A DNA stretch of 14,904 nucleotides. Origin: Anaerolineae bacterium. Lineage in GTDB: Bacteria > Chloroflexota > Anaerolineae > 4572-78 > J111. The notes beneath the pieces are model-generated. The model was not told where the DNA came from, did no database searches, and saw only the letters and a program-made list of their open reading frames with translations. Shown here piece after piece: positions 7,438 to 14,104 of the stretch. A program made the translations under genes and the position numbers. How positions within the stretch are numbered: position 1 is the first letter of the stretch; every line of letters starts with the position of its first letter. Location: contig JAGRCC010000126.1 in the NCBI GenBank assembly GCA_020433785.1, positions 1-14,904 of the forward strand. The letters run 5' to 3'.

Positions 7438-7451
7438 CCTAGATTCTAGGG
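7437..7451. promoter_or_regulatory. 15-bp palindrome beside the adenylate kinase promoter
   Basis: CCCTAGATTCTAGGG is a perfect palindrome with 7-bp arms around one T. It ends 9 bases before the TTGACA box, where a regulator could contact RNA polymerase. A regulatory role is inferred from position only. Confidence 0.4.
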
Positions 7452-7460
7452 GCGGCCAGT

Positions 7461-7488
7461 TTGACAGAGGACTCTAGCCGGAGATAAT
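7461..7488 (+). promoter_or_regulatory. sigma70-type promoter for the adenylate kinase cluster
   Basis: A perfect -35 box TTGACA (7461-7466) is followed after 16 bases by GATAAT (7483-7488), one base from consensus. The leader to the ATG at 7560 would be about 65 bases. A second candidate, TTGTAT (7500-7505) - N18 - TAAAAT (7524-7529), lies downstream and would give a leader of about 25 bases. Confidence 0.55.
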
Positions 7489-7559
7489 AGAGACCGACAT
7501 TGTATTTTTATTTCAGTTCCCGATAAAATATAAATATGTAACTCAGAGAGGAGAGAACT

Positions 7560-8957
7560 ATGAGTATCGCCTTAATTGGACCACCTGGAGCAGGGAAGGG
7601 CACCCATACGGATGAATTGATTGCAAAGTTCAATCTCATCCACATTGTTACAGGGGAGTTGTTTAGGCAGCATGTGGAAGAGCGAACCGCTATCGGTATT
7701 CTTTCCAAGAAATATATGGCCCGAGGCGAACTGGTTCCAGACGAAGTCGTCGACGCTATTGTGGAAGAATGGTTATGGAAAGCCGATCCGGATAGAGGTG
7801 TTTTATTTGACGGTTTTCCCCGCACCGTGCAGCAGGCTCAATTTCTTGATGAGCTGTTAAAAGAAATCCATCGTAAGCTGCATGGGGTTATCTACCTAAA
7901 CGTACCGGATGATGAGGTGGTGCTAAGGCTAATGGGCCGAGTTATTTGTAACGAATGCTTCGCGCCCTATCATCTAAAATTTAATCCCCCGGCCCAGGAG
8001 GGGATTTGTGACCGCTGTCGAGGCACGCTGCGCCGCCGGTCTACCGATATTCCGGAACTGATTCGCGTCCGCCTGCGGGCCTTTCGTCGAGCGACCGCGC
8101 CGGTGGTTGATTACTACCAGGCGACCAACCGGCTGATTATCATCGACGGCTCGCGTGATATTCCCACGGTTGGCAAAGCCGTTTCGGAAGCCGTAAGTGA
8201 GTTAATGGAACGGCGGGCGAAAATGGTCACAACCGCCCAGATTCAGGCGATCACCATGCCTTCACCTGCGCCGACGCCAGTTAAAACCGACCACGACAGC
8301 GTCAATGTCGTGCTAGTTGGCGGTCCGGGATCGGGCAAAGGGACACAGGCCGACCAGCTCAAACGGGAACTGGAAGTACCGCATATCTCAACCGGCGATT
8401 TGTTTAGAGAAAACATCAAAAATCAAACTGACTTAGGCAAGCTGGCCAAAAGCTACATTGATCGAGGCGAGCTTGTGCCCGATGATGTCACCGAAGCAAT
8501 GGTCGAAAAGCGGCTTTCGCAGCCCGACGCCGAGCGCGGCTTTATTTTAGATGGCTTTCCCCGCACGCTGCCTCAGGCAGAGGCGCTAACCGAAATCCTG
8601 GCCAACTTGGGACGACAACTTCAGGCGGTGATCTACCTTAAGGTTTCTGACGCAGAAATTATCAAACGACTTTCAGGTCGCGTGATATGTCGGGAATGTC
8701 AGACGCCGTTCCACCAGGTTTTCAATCCATTTAAGAAATGTCCCAATCATAAATGTGAGGGCGAGTATTTATACCAGCGTGATGATGACAAACCGGAAAC
8801 CATTCGGGCCCGATTGGATACGTTTCACCGCCAAACCGCCCCGCTGATTAATTATTACATGGAAAACGGTGTTCTGGTCGAGATCGAGGGTGAGGGCGAG
8901 GTAACCGATGTTAATGAGCGGATGCTGTCCGCCGCCCGAAACCTAGTACGAGCGTAA
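7560..8957 (+). CDS. double-headed adenylate kinase (two kinase domains in one chain)
   Basis: This protein should catalyse ATP + AMP = 2 ADP in the cytosol. It has 465 residues, about twice the usual 215, because two complete adenylate kinases are fused. Domain 1 (1-215) has P-loop GPPGAGKGT at 7-15, TGELFR, LFDGFPRT and a zinc-ribbon lid with Cys130, 133, 150 and 153. Domain 2 (about 248-465) has P-loop GGPGSGKGT at 254-262, STGDLFR, ILDGFPRT and lid Cys377, 380, 394 and 399. A Pro/Thr-rich linker (about 223-247) joins them. Domain 2 keeps the usual lid aspartates (QRDDDKPE), whereas domain 1 has RSTDIPE, losing one, and has His16 where domain 2 has Gln. Domain 1 may thus be weaker or prefer another nucleotide (inference). 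AGAGAGGAG upstream supports the start. It heads a same-strand cluster with a channel and a diadenylate cyclase. Confidence 0.92.
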   Translation: MSIALIGPPGAGKGTHTDELIAKFNLIHIVTGELFRQHVEERTAIGILSKKYMARGELVPDEVVDAIVEEWLWKADPDRGVLFDGFPRTVQQAQFLDELLKEIHRKLHGVIYLNVPDDEVVLRLMGRVICNECFAPYHLKFNPPAQEGICDRCRGTLRRRSTDIPELIRVRLRAFRRATAPVVDYYQATNRLIIIDGSRDIPTVGKAVSEAVSELMERRAKMVTTAQIQAITMPSPAPTPVKTDHDSVNVVLVGGPGSGKGTQADQLKRELEVPHISTGDLFRENIKNQTDLGKLAKSYIDRGELVPDDVTEAMVEKRLSQPDAERGFILDGFPRTLPQAEALTEILANLGRQLQAVIYLKVSDAEIIKRLSGRVICRECQTPFHQVFNPFKKCPNHKCEGEYLYQRDDDKPETIRARLDTFHRQTAPLINYYMENGVLVEIEGEGEVTDVNERMLSAARNLVRA

Positions 8958-8962
8958 AGTAA

Positions 8963-9050
8963 GGGTGGATTAACGGATGGATGGTTAGTTTTCAGCCATT
9001 TACCTAACAAACTAACCATCCATCCAACTAACCGACTACAACCATCCACC
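8963..9050. repeat. 88-bp nested inverted repeat between kinase and channel genes
   Basis: Inner arms GGATGGATGGTTAGTTT (8975-8991) and AAACTAACCATCCATCC (9009-9025) are a perfect 17-bp inverted repeat with a 17-base loop. Outer arms GGGTGGAT (8963-8970) and ATCCACCC (9043-9050) pair as well. The right side also repeats AACTAACC and CCATCC units directly. There is no T tract after either stem, so a classical terminator is unlikely. It could be a MITE-like element or an mRNA processing or stability hairpin. Confidence 0.75.
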
Positions 9051-9073
9051 CGTCACAATAAGTTTGAAACACA

Positions 9074-10054
9074 ATGGACTGGCTTGATCGAATTCTAAAC
9101 GATCCTTTATTTCAAAATATGATGAACCCTAGCGAGGAAACTGAGGATAAATTCCTGGTGTCAATCGCTATCCTGGTTTGTTTGTGGTTGATACGATTGA
9201 TCGTATTACGGATCGTTCAGAATAAGCTGGTCGACGATCGGGCTCGCTATAGTTGGCGTAAAACGTCATCGTACATTACAGCTATATTGGCGATACTGCT
9301 TTTAGGGCGGCTATGGATAAGAGATATTCAAGCAATCGCCACATTCTTGGGGTTAGCCTCGGCCGGGCTGGCCATTGCCATGCAAGGTCCCCTGACCGAT
9401 CTGGCTGGCTGGCTGTTCATTTTTTCACGCCGACCGTTCGAGCTGGGCGATCGGGTGGAGATCGGCGACCACGCCGGCGATGTGGTCGATATCCGCTTTT
9501 TTCAGTTCACCATCCTAGAAATCGGCAACTGGGTTCACGCCGATCAAAGTACGGGCCGCATTCTGCATATCCCTAACCGACAGGTATTTAACCATCCGCT
9601 TGCCAATTATAACAAAGGCATTGAGTACATATGGCATGAAATAGAAGTGTTGATTACTTTTGAAAGCAATTGGGAAAAGGCTAAAACCATTCTAACCGAG
9701 ATAGCCAATCAAGATGCGGCTCACTTGAGTCCCGATGCGGCCGAACGAGTCAAAGCAGCAGCCCGCCGCTTCTACATTGTTTACAAGAACTTAACCCCTA
9801 TCGTTTACCTAAAAGTGGACCCTAGTGGGGTTCTTCTGACGCTTCGCTTTTTAGTCAATCCTCGCCGGCGCCGCTCAACCGAGCAGGGCATTTGGGAAGA
9901 TATTCTAAGAGCTTTTGCCCAAGAGCCGGATATAGAGCTGGCCTATCCCACCCAGCGTTTTTACTTTCACTCAGCTAAAGAGAATGTACCGTTCGTTAAA
10001 TCTGAACGTAAAAAGGATATGGAAGCATCTAACCAGAACAACTCTTATCAGTAG
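9074..10054 (+). CDS. MscS-family mechanosensitive ion channel
   Basis: This 326-residue inner-membrane protein should open under membrane tension and release solutes during hypo-osmotic shock. Three membrane helices are visible: about 26-48, 65-83 and the pore helix 88-116, where the small-residue run FLGLASAGLAIAMQG is the MscS hallmark. The beta domain follows (FSRRPFELGDRVEIGDHAGDVVDI, given here only as a pattern of residues 117-140 around RPFELGDRVEI), then HIPN at about 165 and a mixed alpha/beta cytoplasmic C-terminus. The length fits small MscS proteins (about 280-330). The ribosome binding site is weak, so ATG 9074 is chosen because the first helix begins soon after. It lies 116 bp after the kinase and 144 bp before the diadenylate cyclase on the same strand. 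Linkage to c-di-AMP signalling suggests a turgor role. Confidence 0.9.
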   Translation: MDWLDRILNDPLFQNMMNPSEETEDKFLVSIAILVCLWLIRLIVLRIVQNKLVDDRARYSWRKTSSYITAILAILLLGRLWIRDIQAIATFLGLASAGLAIAMQGPLTDLAGWLFIFSRRPFELGDRVEIGDHAGDVVDIRFFQFTILEIGNWVHADQSTGRILHIPNRQVFNHPLANYNKGIEYIWHEIEVLITFESNWEKAKTILTEIANQDAAHLSPDAAERVKAAARRFYIVYKNLTPIVYLKVDPSGVLLTLRFLVNPRRRRSTEQGIWEDILRAFAQEPDIELAYPTQRFYFHSAKENVPFVKSERKKDMEASNQNNSYQ

Positions 10055-10198
10055 CCGATCTGTGAAACATTTGGCAACAATGAAGGTTTACTGATTTTAA
10101 GCGTACAACTATTGCCGTGTATTGACTCGCGCCCTTTAACCCAGCGTCTGCCGCATTACCAACCCACAAGCCTAACTCACTGGAGAAAACCAGTTACT

Positions 10199-12298
10199 AT
10201 GGACTCGTTGCAGTCATTATATAACCAAACCGCTTTTTTGCTATCTAATTTAACATGGTTTGGGATGATCGACCTCGCCCTTGTTACTTCTGCATTTTAC
10301 CTTATCCTCAGTCTCATCCGGCGCAGTGCTATCGGCTATATGATGCGAGAGATTTTGCTGCTAGGGCTGGCCTTGTTTGTCCTGACCACCCTGCTGCCTC
10401 TGCCGGTATTCGACTGGCTGGTTCGGGGTATTTTGGTAGCGACACTGGTAGCCACCCCCATAATTTTTCAGGCCCAGCTACGACGCTTTCTGGAGCGCGT
10501 GGGCCGTACATCCGGCTTGGCTCAAGCCGTACGCGAGAGCGCGGCTGAGCGCGTCATCCCCGAACTGACCCATGCTATAGAAAATATGGTTGACAGCAAA
10601 ACCGGGGCGCTGATCGTTCTGGAAGGGAATGATTCGCTGGATGAAATCGTTAAAACCGGCGTCTCATTTGGCGGGCGCGTAACCAGCGAGGTGCTGGAGT
10701 CGATTTTTTATAACGGGACGCCGTTACACGACGGCGCCATTTTGGTTCAAGCCGATAAGATAACCGCCGCTGCCTGCGTCCTCCCTCTAACCAATCATCT
10801 ACCCCCGGCTGAAAAACGATTGGGCACCCGTCACCGGGCAGCCGTTGGTATCAGCGAAACCAGTGATGCGCTGGTCATTGTGGTCAGTGAGGAAACCGGC
10901 CATGTCGGCGTGGCTCAACAAGGGCAGTTACATCGCCCGCTGACCAGCTTAGAACTCCGTGAGAAGCTGCTTGACTTCTACGGTTCTTCGACCAATCCGA
11001 CCAAACCCCTCTCCCTATGGAGTCTGTTACGTAATTTGGCGCAGCAAAGTTGGTACCCCAATTCGGGGTTCACGGTGAGGAAATTGCTCTCTGATCTGGG
11101 GTTGCTGGTGGTAGCCATGCTTTTGTCACTGGTGGTTTGGTCCTTTGTGATCGAACAGACCAACCCGTTTCAATTAGCCCGAGTTGAAGGCATCGCCCTA
11201 CGAATCGAAAACCAACCTAATAACACACGCATCATCCCCCCGCCTCCAGAAACCGTTTCGGCGGTTATTCAGACCACCACGGATTTGCTGCCTACGCTCC
11301 GGCCCGGCACCTTCCAGGCGACCGCCACACTGGCCAGAACCACTCCGGGGTTATATCGAGTGCCTATCGAAGTTAAATCCAGTGTCAACCAGGTCTTGGT
11401 CGTGTCGATTGAACCGCAGGCGCTAGATTTGGAACTGGCGCCGATCATCAGCCGCACCGTACCGATTATGGTGACCATCCCCGACCAGCAGAACCTGCCG
11501 ACCGCCTACGAACTCGTCGGCATTCCTACTGCTGTACCCGATCGAGTGCAAATCGTCGGGCCGGCCCCGATTGTCGAAAAGGTGGAACAGGTCGAAACCA
11601 GCATTTCTCTGTCTAATGCGACCACCTCGATCCGGGAGACGCGACCTTTGAAAGTGGTGGATGAGCGAGGGCACGAGGTATTTGGGGTGGAGGTTCAGCC
11701 AAACCAAACTCAGGTCAACGCCAATATTCGGCCAAGACTGAATGCCCGTGAGGTCAGCGTTCAGGCCAACGTAAACGGCCAGCCGCCTCAAGGGTATCAA
11801 CTCAGCAATCTCAGTGTGACGCCGGCGAATGTCACCCTACAAGGCAGCATCGACCAATTAACCGAGATTGGCAGCGTAATCACTACCCTGCCGGTCGATG
11901 TTAGTCAAGCCACCGGTGATTTTGAAGTGCAAATTCCGCTTGACTTGCCACCCAACCTGCAAGCGCTGGATAACAACGGCGTTCCGGCGCGAAACGTCAA
12001 AGTCTCGGTCGGTATTACACCCCGTACCGGCAATCTAGCCATCTCACGCTCTATCGAAATCATTGGCTCGACCCGCAACCTAAACATTTCGGTGGAACCA
12101 AGTCGGGTTGATTTGCTGCTTGGGGGAGCGCAGCCGCTGCTCAATGAAATCGAAACTAACCCCGATCTGGTCCACGTCACGCTTGATACGTCCGGATTGC
12201 GCCGGGGCCAGCAGGTAAATATGACCCCAAATTTTGTGGCGCCGGCGGGAATAGAGGCCCAGTTTGTACCGGCTTCGGTGGTGGTTACGGTGGAGTAA
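10199..12298 (+). CDS. cdaA: diadenylate cyclase CdaA fused to CdaR/YbbR regulatory region
   Basis: This 699-residue membrane protein should make c-di-AMP from two ATP. The first 275 residues match CdaA: three membrane helices (about 22-40, 50-68, 73-92), a coiled linker, and a DAC domain with the catalytic motifs Asp178-Gly-Ala (LHDGAILV) and Arg211-His-Arg (GTRHRAAVG). A fourth membrane helix (297-317) leads to four YbbR-like beta repeats (about 328-699), the architecture of CdaR, normally encoded by the next gene and a partner that modulates CdaA. The fusion makes this partnership fixed at 1:1. With helix 4 crossing outward, the YbbR part should be extracytoplasmic. ATG 10199 is preferred to TTG 10112, since the CdaA family begins there and GGAGA is 12 bases upstream. 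No glmM is next to it, unlike in Firmicutes. Neighbours are MscS and adenylate kinase. Confidence 0.92.
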   Translation: MDSLQSLYNQTAFLLSNLTWFGMIDLALVTSAFYLILSLIRRSAIGYMMREILLLGLALFVLTTLLPLPVFDWLVRGILVATLVATPIIFQAQLRRFLERVGRTSGLAQAVRESAAERVIPELTHAIENMVDSKTGALIVLEGNDSLDEIVKTGVSFGGRVTSEVLESIFYNGTPLHDGAILVQADKITAAACVLPLTNHLPPAEKRLGTRHRAAVGISETSDALVIVVSEETGHVGVAQQGQLHRPLTSLELREKLLDFYGSSTNPTKPLSLWSLLRNLAQQSWYPNSGFTVRKLLSDLGLLVVAMLLSLVVWSFVIEQTNPFQLARVEGIALRIENQPNNTRIIPPPPETVSAVIQTTTDLLPTLRPGTFQATATLARTTPGLYRVPIEVKSSVNQVLVVSIEPQALDLELAPIISRTVPIMVTIPDQQNLPTAYELVGIPTAVPDRVQIVGPAPIVEKVEQVETSISLSNATTSIRETRPLKVVDERGHEVFGVEVQPNQTQVNANIRPRLNAREVSVQANVNGQPPQGYQLSNLSVTPANVTLQGSIDQLTEIGSVITTLPVDVSQATGDFEVQIPLDLPPNLQALDNNGVPARNVKVSVGITPRTGNLAISRSIEIIGSTRNLNISVEPSRVDLLLGGAQPLLNEIETNPDLVHVTLDTSGLRRGQQVNMTPNFVAPAGIEAQFVPASVVVTVE

Positions 12299-12303
12299 TA
12301 GTG

Positions 12304-13173
12304 TTAAACGGCCCACACTTGCAGCACGGTGGCCCCATCCCAGCGACCTTCGCCATGGTTGCCCCAAGCCATCAGTTTCGTGGGTGTAATTTCGATAATG
12401 GCCCCATAGTCGGCATCCGTGCCGATGTCCCAATCGTATTTGGCCTGGAACAGCGGGCGCAACGCCTCACTTGCCTCCGGCGCTAAAGTCGCCCAACCCT
12501 CCACAATGACCGGATTAATCGGATCGGGATGGGTGATAACCACGGCCGGGTTTTGAGCAATGTTGGTAACTTTGACCGCATCCGGCGTGGTGACGACATA
12601 AGCCCGGCCTCGATACCAGACGTGCCAGACCGGCGCGCTATGAGCGCGTTCATCCGGGCGCACCGTGCTGAACCAACTGCATTCGGCCTCGGCGAAGCGT
12701 TTGATCAGCGCCCGCAGTGTTTCATCCTCGGCTTCGTGGTGTTCCGGCTCCGCCACCGCTGAGGCGGCGCGGCAGTCATCCTCCTGCCGCCGCAGCCAAT
12801 CGCCACAGCCAATACGGCGCATACCCACCACTAATCCTCTGGCTGCCCAATAAATCCAGGCCGTGGTTGGCCCAGAATCGGTGTTAACCTCAACCTTTTC
12901 CCGGCGAAAAAATTTGGGATGGCCCTCAATCCGATCAATAATCGGCAGTGCCTGGGACTCCAGCATCAGCAAGTCACCATAAAGCGTTCCTTCCCCTGGT
13001 CGAGCCGCCGGATAGGCCCCCAGGTTGAACAGATCGGCCTGTTCGAGCTGAGCCGGCTCGGCTGCTTTGACATAACGGTCGATGTGAAAGTAATACCGGC
13101 AGTCATTTTTCGATGAATTATTCTGCGGTGGCCGCAGTGTACCGTAAACAAAAACATTCTCTTGGCCGAGCAT
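12304..13173 (-). CDS. gamma-glutamylcyclotransferase-like domain fused to PNPOx-like flavin-binding domain
   Basis: This 289-residue protein joins two enzyme folds. Residues 1-125 resemble the AIG2/GGCT family: VFVYGTLR at 7-14 is its substrate-loop signature, and Glu83 in IDRIEGHPKFFRR is the probable catalytic acid. This family forms 5-oxoproline from gamma-glutamyl amines or related compounds. Residues about 148-289 resemble the pyridoxamine-phosphate-oxidase-like split barrel (SWFSTVRPDERAHSAPVWHVWYRG at 167-190, in part), which binds FMN, F420 or haem in different members; the cofactor is not readable here. A polar linker (130-147) separates them. AGGAG (complement of 13184-13188) lies 10 bases before the ATG. 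The gene follows the DinB-like gene by 54 bp, probably as an operon, and is convergent with the CdaA/CdaR gene, with 5 bases between the stops. The substrate is unknown. Confidence 0.8.
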   Translation of the reverse strand: MLGQENVFVYGTLRPPQNNSSKNDCRYYFHIDRYVKAAEPAQLEQADLFNLGAYPAARPGEGTLYGDLLMLESQALPIIDRIEGHPKFFRREKVEVNTDSGPTTAWIYWAARGLVVGMRRIGCGDWLRRQEDDCRAASAVAEPEHHEAEDETLRALIKRFAEAECSWFSTVRPDERAHSAPVWHVWYRGRAYVVTTPDAVKVTNIAQNPAVVITHPDPINPVIVEGWATLAPEASEALRPLFQAKYDWDIGTDADYGAIIEITPTKLMAWGNHGEGRWDGATVLQVWAV

Positions 13174-13227
13174 AGGTTGATCACTCCTGCTATGAACTAC
13201 TTTTGTTAAATTGCTTGCAAAAATTTA

Positions 13228-13806
13228 TCAAACCACGACCCTAGTCTGGCGCGACTGCTGCAGAATCTCTTTGATTTGCTCCAGGTGAGCATCCTCATGG
13301 CTTAGGCCGCCCAAAAAGCGAGAGACCGGATTAATCGGTCCTTTTAAGTAACGCAGCTCAATAGTATTGTCCAGATGAGGTTCATCGGGCCACAGATCCA
13401 GGCTGGCCAGCCGCATGCGGCGGCTCTCTTCAAGTCGCCAGCGGCACTGCTCCACAGTGGTGACGGTTTCCCAATAAACTTCATAGCGAGAGCGCCCCTC
13501 GCGCTGCACGCCTCGAGCCAGTTCAGCGGCCAGGAACGCCGCCTCTTCCGAGGTAGCCGTAACGTGAACGATGACGTGGCCGAGCGTCCAGGGCATATTC
13601 ACTTCACCCGAGGTCGAGGCCGCGTGATCGTAAGCTTTTGGATCGCTATAAACAAAGGTGATATCTTGGTCAACGCATTCAGCCAGCAAATGGAGCTGCG
13701 TATCGATCATTTCGTGGGTGAGATCACGTAATTGAGCCGGAGTCAGGTGGCCATATAACTCGTGCATCGTTTTTTCTTTGCTCCGGATCGAGCCAAAATC
13801 AAGCAT
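13228..13806 (-). CDS. DinB-like four-helix-bundle protein
   Basis: This 192-residue cytosolic protein looks like the DinB/DUF664-type family of putative metal-dependent proteins, which includes thiol-dependent enzymes such as mycothiol S-transferase relatives. Histidines in the expected pattern are His77 and His81 (LGHVIVHV) and His170 with His174 (HEDAHLEQI), which could hold one metal ion. Length is within the usual range. ATG 13806 is preferred to an inner ATG at residue 14, because AAGGA lies about 9 bases upstream, while nothing similar precedes the inner one. It should be co-transcribed with the downstream GGCT-like/PNPOx-like gene. Thiol or glutamyl chemistry shared by the two genes is possible but only inferred. 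The exact enzymatic activity cannot be read from the sequence. Confidence 0.75.
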   Translation of the reverse strand: MLDFGSIRSKEKTMHELYGHLTPAQLRDLTHEMIDTQLHLLAECVDQDITFVYSDPKAYDHAASTSGEVNMPWTLGHVIVHVTATSEEAAFLAAELARGVQREGRSRYEVYWETVTTVEQCRWRLEESRRMRLASLDLWPDEPHLDNTIELRYLKGPINPVSRFLGGLSHEDAHLEQIKEILQQSRQTRVVV

Positions 13807-13834
13807 TCAATAGGTCCTTTCGTGTTATCTAAAA

Positions 13835-13845
13835 GTGACAGTCAC
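13835..13845. repeat. GTGAC-type palindromic repeat, copy 2
   Basis: GTGACAGTCAC is a perfect 11-bp palindrome preceded by AAAA. It closely matches copy 1 at 7360-7370. It lies about 30 bases upstream of the DinB-like gene's start and could act in its leader, or be a dispersed element. Confidence 0.45.
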
Positions 13846-13949
13846 GTATCATCAAAGTGAAATCAAGCGATTGTCATCTGATTTCTGCGCCGATATCTTA
13901 GCACAAAATCTTTATCTTTTATAACTGTTGCTAGGCAAAAATAGGGTGA

Positions 13950-13987
13950 GGAAAAGAATTGGGCGCTTGTTTTCGGCAAGCGCCCAA
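13950..13987 (-). terminator. intrinsic terminator of the CoA-transferase gene
   Basis: TTGGGCGCTTG (13959-13969) and CAAGCGCCCAA (13977-13987) form a perfect 11-bp stem with a 7-base loop. Read on the minus strand, the stem is followed by TTCTTTTCC, a T-rich tail, and it lies about 120 bases beyond the stop of the leftward CoA-transferase gene. On the plus strand there is no T tract. Confidence 0.7.
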
Positions 13988-14002
13988 GAAAGGTAAGAGT
14001 AA

Positions 14003-14068
14003 GGCCACAAATTTCCACAGATGAACCCCGATACTAAACATCTATGGCATCTGTGTCCATCTGTAGCC
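14003..14068. repeat. palindromic intergenic element with CACAGATG arms
   Basis: GGCCACA (14003-14009) pairs with TGTAGCC (14062-14068) with one mismatch, and CACAGATG (14016-14023) pairs with CATCTGTG (14048-14055). CACAGATG-type inverted elements occur as dispersed intergenic repeats in many bacteria (general knowledge). It lies just past the CoA-transferase gene's stop and before its terminator. Confidence 0.45.
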
Positions 14069-14104
14069 TCAAAAACACAGAGGGGATATTACACCCTCAG
14101 ACAA

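Larger units (their letters stand above)
13807..14104. other. intergenic region between DinB-like and CoA-transferase genes
   Basis: This 298-bp region holds a palindromic repeat (13835-13845), a minus-strand terminator (13950-13987) and a further palindromic element (14003-14068), all listed separately. The middle part is AT-rich, and promoter boxes for the minus-strand DinB-like gene are likely in it, but I found no pair with good spacing. Confidence 0.5.

Noticed and set aside
8963..9050. CRISPR-like array in the repeated CCATCC/AACTAACC stretch
   Set aside because: The units are short, irregular and arranged as an inverted repeat, with no spacers.
10071..10115. Separate promoter for the CdaA/CdaR gene (TTGGCA with ATTTTA, or TTTACT with TATTGC)
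   Set aside because: The -10 boxes match the consensus too poorly to be reported as a feature.
10112..10198. TTG start for the CdaA/CdaR fusion, adding 29 residues
   Set aside because: The added residues are unlike CdaA N-termini, and ATG 10199 has its own ribosome binding site.
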